Of a stretch of 6,989 bases of DNA, positions 5,323 to 6,989 are shown piece after piece. The number at the start of each line of letters is the position of its first letter. The stretch's first letter is position 1. The position numbers were made by a program, and so were the translations under genes. The notes under the pieces were generated by a model. It made no database searches. It had not been told where the DNA came from and saw only the letters and a list, made by a program, of their open reading frames with translations. This stretch comes from Phycisphaerales bacterium. GTDB lineage: Bacteria > Planctomycetota > Phycisphaerae > Phycisphaerales > UBA1924. The stretch spans positions 2,074 through 9,062 of the forward strand of contig JARGNC010000104.1 of NCBI GenBank assembly GCA_029212425.1, read 5' to 3'.

Positions 5323-6989
5323 TTACTCGGCGCTGGTCTCTGCTGGAGATTCACCAACGATGACATCGCGGATCTCAACCTTTGGTTTGTCCTCGGATGA
5401 GTCTTCTGCGACTGCCGCGTTTTCGAGTGCTTCTTGAGCGAGGATCTCTGCTTCGAGTTCCTCGTCGTAGTACTCGTCGTCCATGGAGTCTTCGAGCTCT
5501 TCCGGGCTCACCAGGGTCTTGACGCGGATGTCTTGGTACTTGCGGAAACCGGTACCTGCTGGGATCAGGTGACCCAAAAGGACATTCTCCTTGAGACCGA
5601 TCAGTTCGTCCTCTGCACCGCGGAGCGATGCTTCGGTGAGGACCTTGGTCGATTCCTGGAAGGATGCACCTGAGAGGAACGAATCGCTCGAGAGTGCAGC
5701 CTTGGTGATGCCGAGGAGGAGGGTCCGTGCGGTTGCTGGACGCGCCCGCTTGGTCTTTGCGATCTCGCCGCCTTCTGCTTCCGCTTTCGCGTTGGCTTCT
5801 TTGACCTCGTCCTTGGGGTACAACTCGTTCATGCGGAGCGGGGTGGTCCCGACATCCGTGACTTTGAGCATGCCCGCGATTTCGAGGTTCTTCTGACGGA
5901 ACTTGTACTTGTCCACGACATCGTGAGGCAGCATGTCCGTGTCACCGATGTTCTCGACGCGCACCTTGCGGAGCATCTGCGAGAGGATCAGCTCGATGTG
6001 CTTGTCGTTGATCGGCACACCCTGAGCACGGTAGACATTCTGGACCTCGTCGAGCATGTACTGCCAGAGGACTTCTTCACCCTTAATACGAAGGATATCG
6101 TGCGGGATCTGAGGGCCTTCGGTCAGCGAGTCACCAGCAGTGACGAAGTCACCAGCGTGGACGAGCAGCGCCTTGTCGTTCGGGACGTGGTGGTCCTTCT
6201 CGATACCTGAGTCGGAGATGACGCGGATGGTCATCTTGCCCTTACGCTTGTCGGAGTGGATCTCGACCACACCTGAGATCTCAGCCATCACGGCTGGATC
6301 CTTCGGCTTGCGTGCTTCGAAGATCTCGGTCACACGAGGGAGACCACCGACGATGTCCGCTGAACCTGCTGCGGAACGAGGCTGACGAGCAATCATGTGA
6401 CCGGAGTCGATGACCTCTCCATCCACAACTTCAAGACGCGCCTTGGCAGGCAGGTAATGGAAGTCGAGGATGTTGCCGTCCTTGTCGACGATGTTGATCT
6501 GTGGGTGCTTGTCGCCCTTGTGCTCGATGACCACAAGTGCTTTTTGTCCACGGCCAGCATCTTCTTCACGAACGGTTTCGCCGATCTCGATGTCCACGAA
6601 CTGCACAGTACCAGGCTTCTCAGCGAGGGTTGGGGTACGGTGCGGGTCCCACTTGAGCAGTTCGGCGCCGCGTTTGACGGTGTCGCCGGACTTGGCGTAC
6701 ATGAATGAACCGTAAGGTACCTTGGTCTTTTCGAGTTCCTTACCGGAATCATCGATGATGACCAGTTCACCATTCCGCTTCAGCGAGACGCGGCAGTCGT
6801 TGCCGTCCTCGTCCTTGACCTCGACTTCGTTACAGTCGCGGATCTCGACGGTACCGTTGTTGAGGGCGCGGTATTCGGTATCCATCACATCGCGAGTACC
6901 GATACCACCGGAGTGGAAGGTACGCATGGTCAGCTGGGTACCCGGCTCACCGATGGACTGAGCACCGATGATACCCACAGCCATGCCTT
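5323..6989 (-). CDS. rpoC: DNA-directed RNA polymerase subunit beta', C-terminal part (5' end outside the window)
   Basis: The last 555 or so residues of the beta' subunit, part of the catalytic core of RNA polymerase; the gene continues past the right edge, so the Met at 6984 is internal. Counting from it, residues 2-27 are the bridge-helix/trigger-loop region AVGIIGAQSIGEPGTQLTMR followed by TFHSGG; R21 and H24 correspond to E. coli R933 and H936. About 27-209 is a large insertion in the trigger loop resembling E. coli SI3, with segments such as VPYGS and KWDPHRTPTL. The conserved core resumes at GGLPRVTEIFEARKPKDPAV (213-232), then PHDILRIKG (294-302), EVQNVYRAQGVPINDKHIE (313-331), LLGITKAALSSDSFLSGASF (423-442) and GLKENVLLGHLIPAGTG (463-479). 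The last 60 residues are a strongly acidic tail rich in Glu and Asp. Transcription ends at the terminator just downstream. It would normally lie behind rpoB, which is outside this window. Confidence 0.98.
   Translation of the reverse strand, partial: GMAVGIIGAQSIGEPGTQLTMRTFHSGGIGTRDVMDTEYRALNNGTVEIRDCNEVEVKDEDGNDCRVSLKRNGELVIIDDSGKELEKTKVPYGSFMYAKSGDTVKRGAELLKWDPHRTPTLAEKPGTVQFVDIEIGETVREEDAGRGQKALVVIEHKGDKHPQINIVDKDGNILDFHYLPAKARLEVVDGEVIDSGHMIARQPRSAAGSADIVGGLPRVTEIFEARKPKDPAVMAEISGVVEIHSDKRKGKMTIRVISDSGIEKDHHVPNDKALLVHAGDFVTAGDSLTEGPQIPHDILRIKGEEVLWQYMLDEVQNVYRAQGVPINDKHIELILSQMLRKVRVENIGDTDMLPHDVVDKYKFRQKNLEIAGMLKVTDVGTTPLRMNELYPKDEVKEANAKAEAEGGEIAKTKRARPATARTLLLGITKAALSSDSFLSGASFQESTKVLTEASLRGAEDELIGLKENVLLGHLIPAGTGFRKYQDIRVKTLVSPEELEDSMDDEYYDEELEAEILAQEALENAAVAEDSSEDKPKVEIRDVIVGESPAETSAE

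Noticed and set aside
5220..5378. Upstream extension of queF to the Met at 5378.
   Set aside because: It would translate through the rpoC terminator and overlap the end of rpoC; the sequence is not QueF-like.

Overview
The window looks like an ordinary chromosomal segment from a planctomycete, most likely of class Phycisphaerae. The best evidence is the C-terminus of the secreted protein at 1668-2552. It ends in a two-repeat, Cys-bounded dockerin-like module (ADIAAPCGFLNFFD... ADLNGDSVLNFLD...GCP), a 'GC-type dockerin' tail that I know mainly from Phycisphaerae. The trigger-loop insertion in RpoC, the acidic RpoC tail and the moderately high GC are compatible with this. The lineage call is an inference from motifs, not from a database search.

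Layout from left to right: (1) gdhA on the + strand (222-1541), a Glu/Leu/Phe/Val-type dehydrogenase, with a perfect inverted repeat just upstream and a strong intrinsic terminator downstream. (2) A secreted protein on the + strand (1668-2555) with a ThuA/class I amidotransferase-like fold and a C-terminal dockerin-like tail, preceded by a candidate promoter. (3) A TPR-repeat lipoprotein on the - strand (2573-3931), convergent with the previous gene. (4) An SDR-family oxidoreductase on the + strand with a GTG start (3987-4823), divergent from the lipoprotein gene across 55 bp. (5) queF on the - strand (4836-5219), which makes preQ1 for the queuosine tRNA modification. (6) The 3' third of rpoC on the - strand (5323 to the window edge), followed by a strong intrinsic terminator that separates it from queF.

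The genes do not form one pathway. Only queF and rpoC are neighbours on the same strand, and a strong terminator lies between them; the other four adjacent boundaries are a terminator-separated pair, two convergent pairs and one divergent pair. Nitrogen metabolism, surface or secreted functions, tRNA modification and transcription are therefore side by side as independent units.

I found no mobile element, CRISPR array, tRNA or rRNA gene, toxin-antitoxin pair or recognisable defence system. Nothing here amounts to a new multi-gene system. The least understood item is the secreted amidotransferase-like protein, whose substrate and anchoring partner are unknown.
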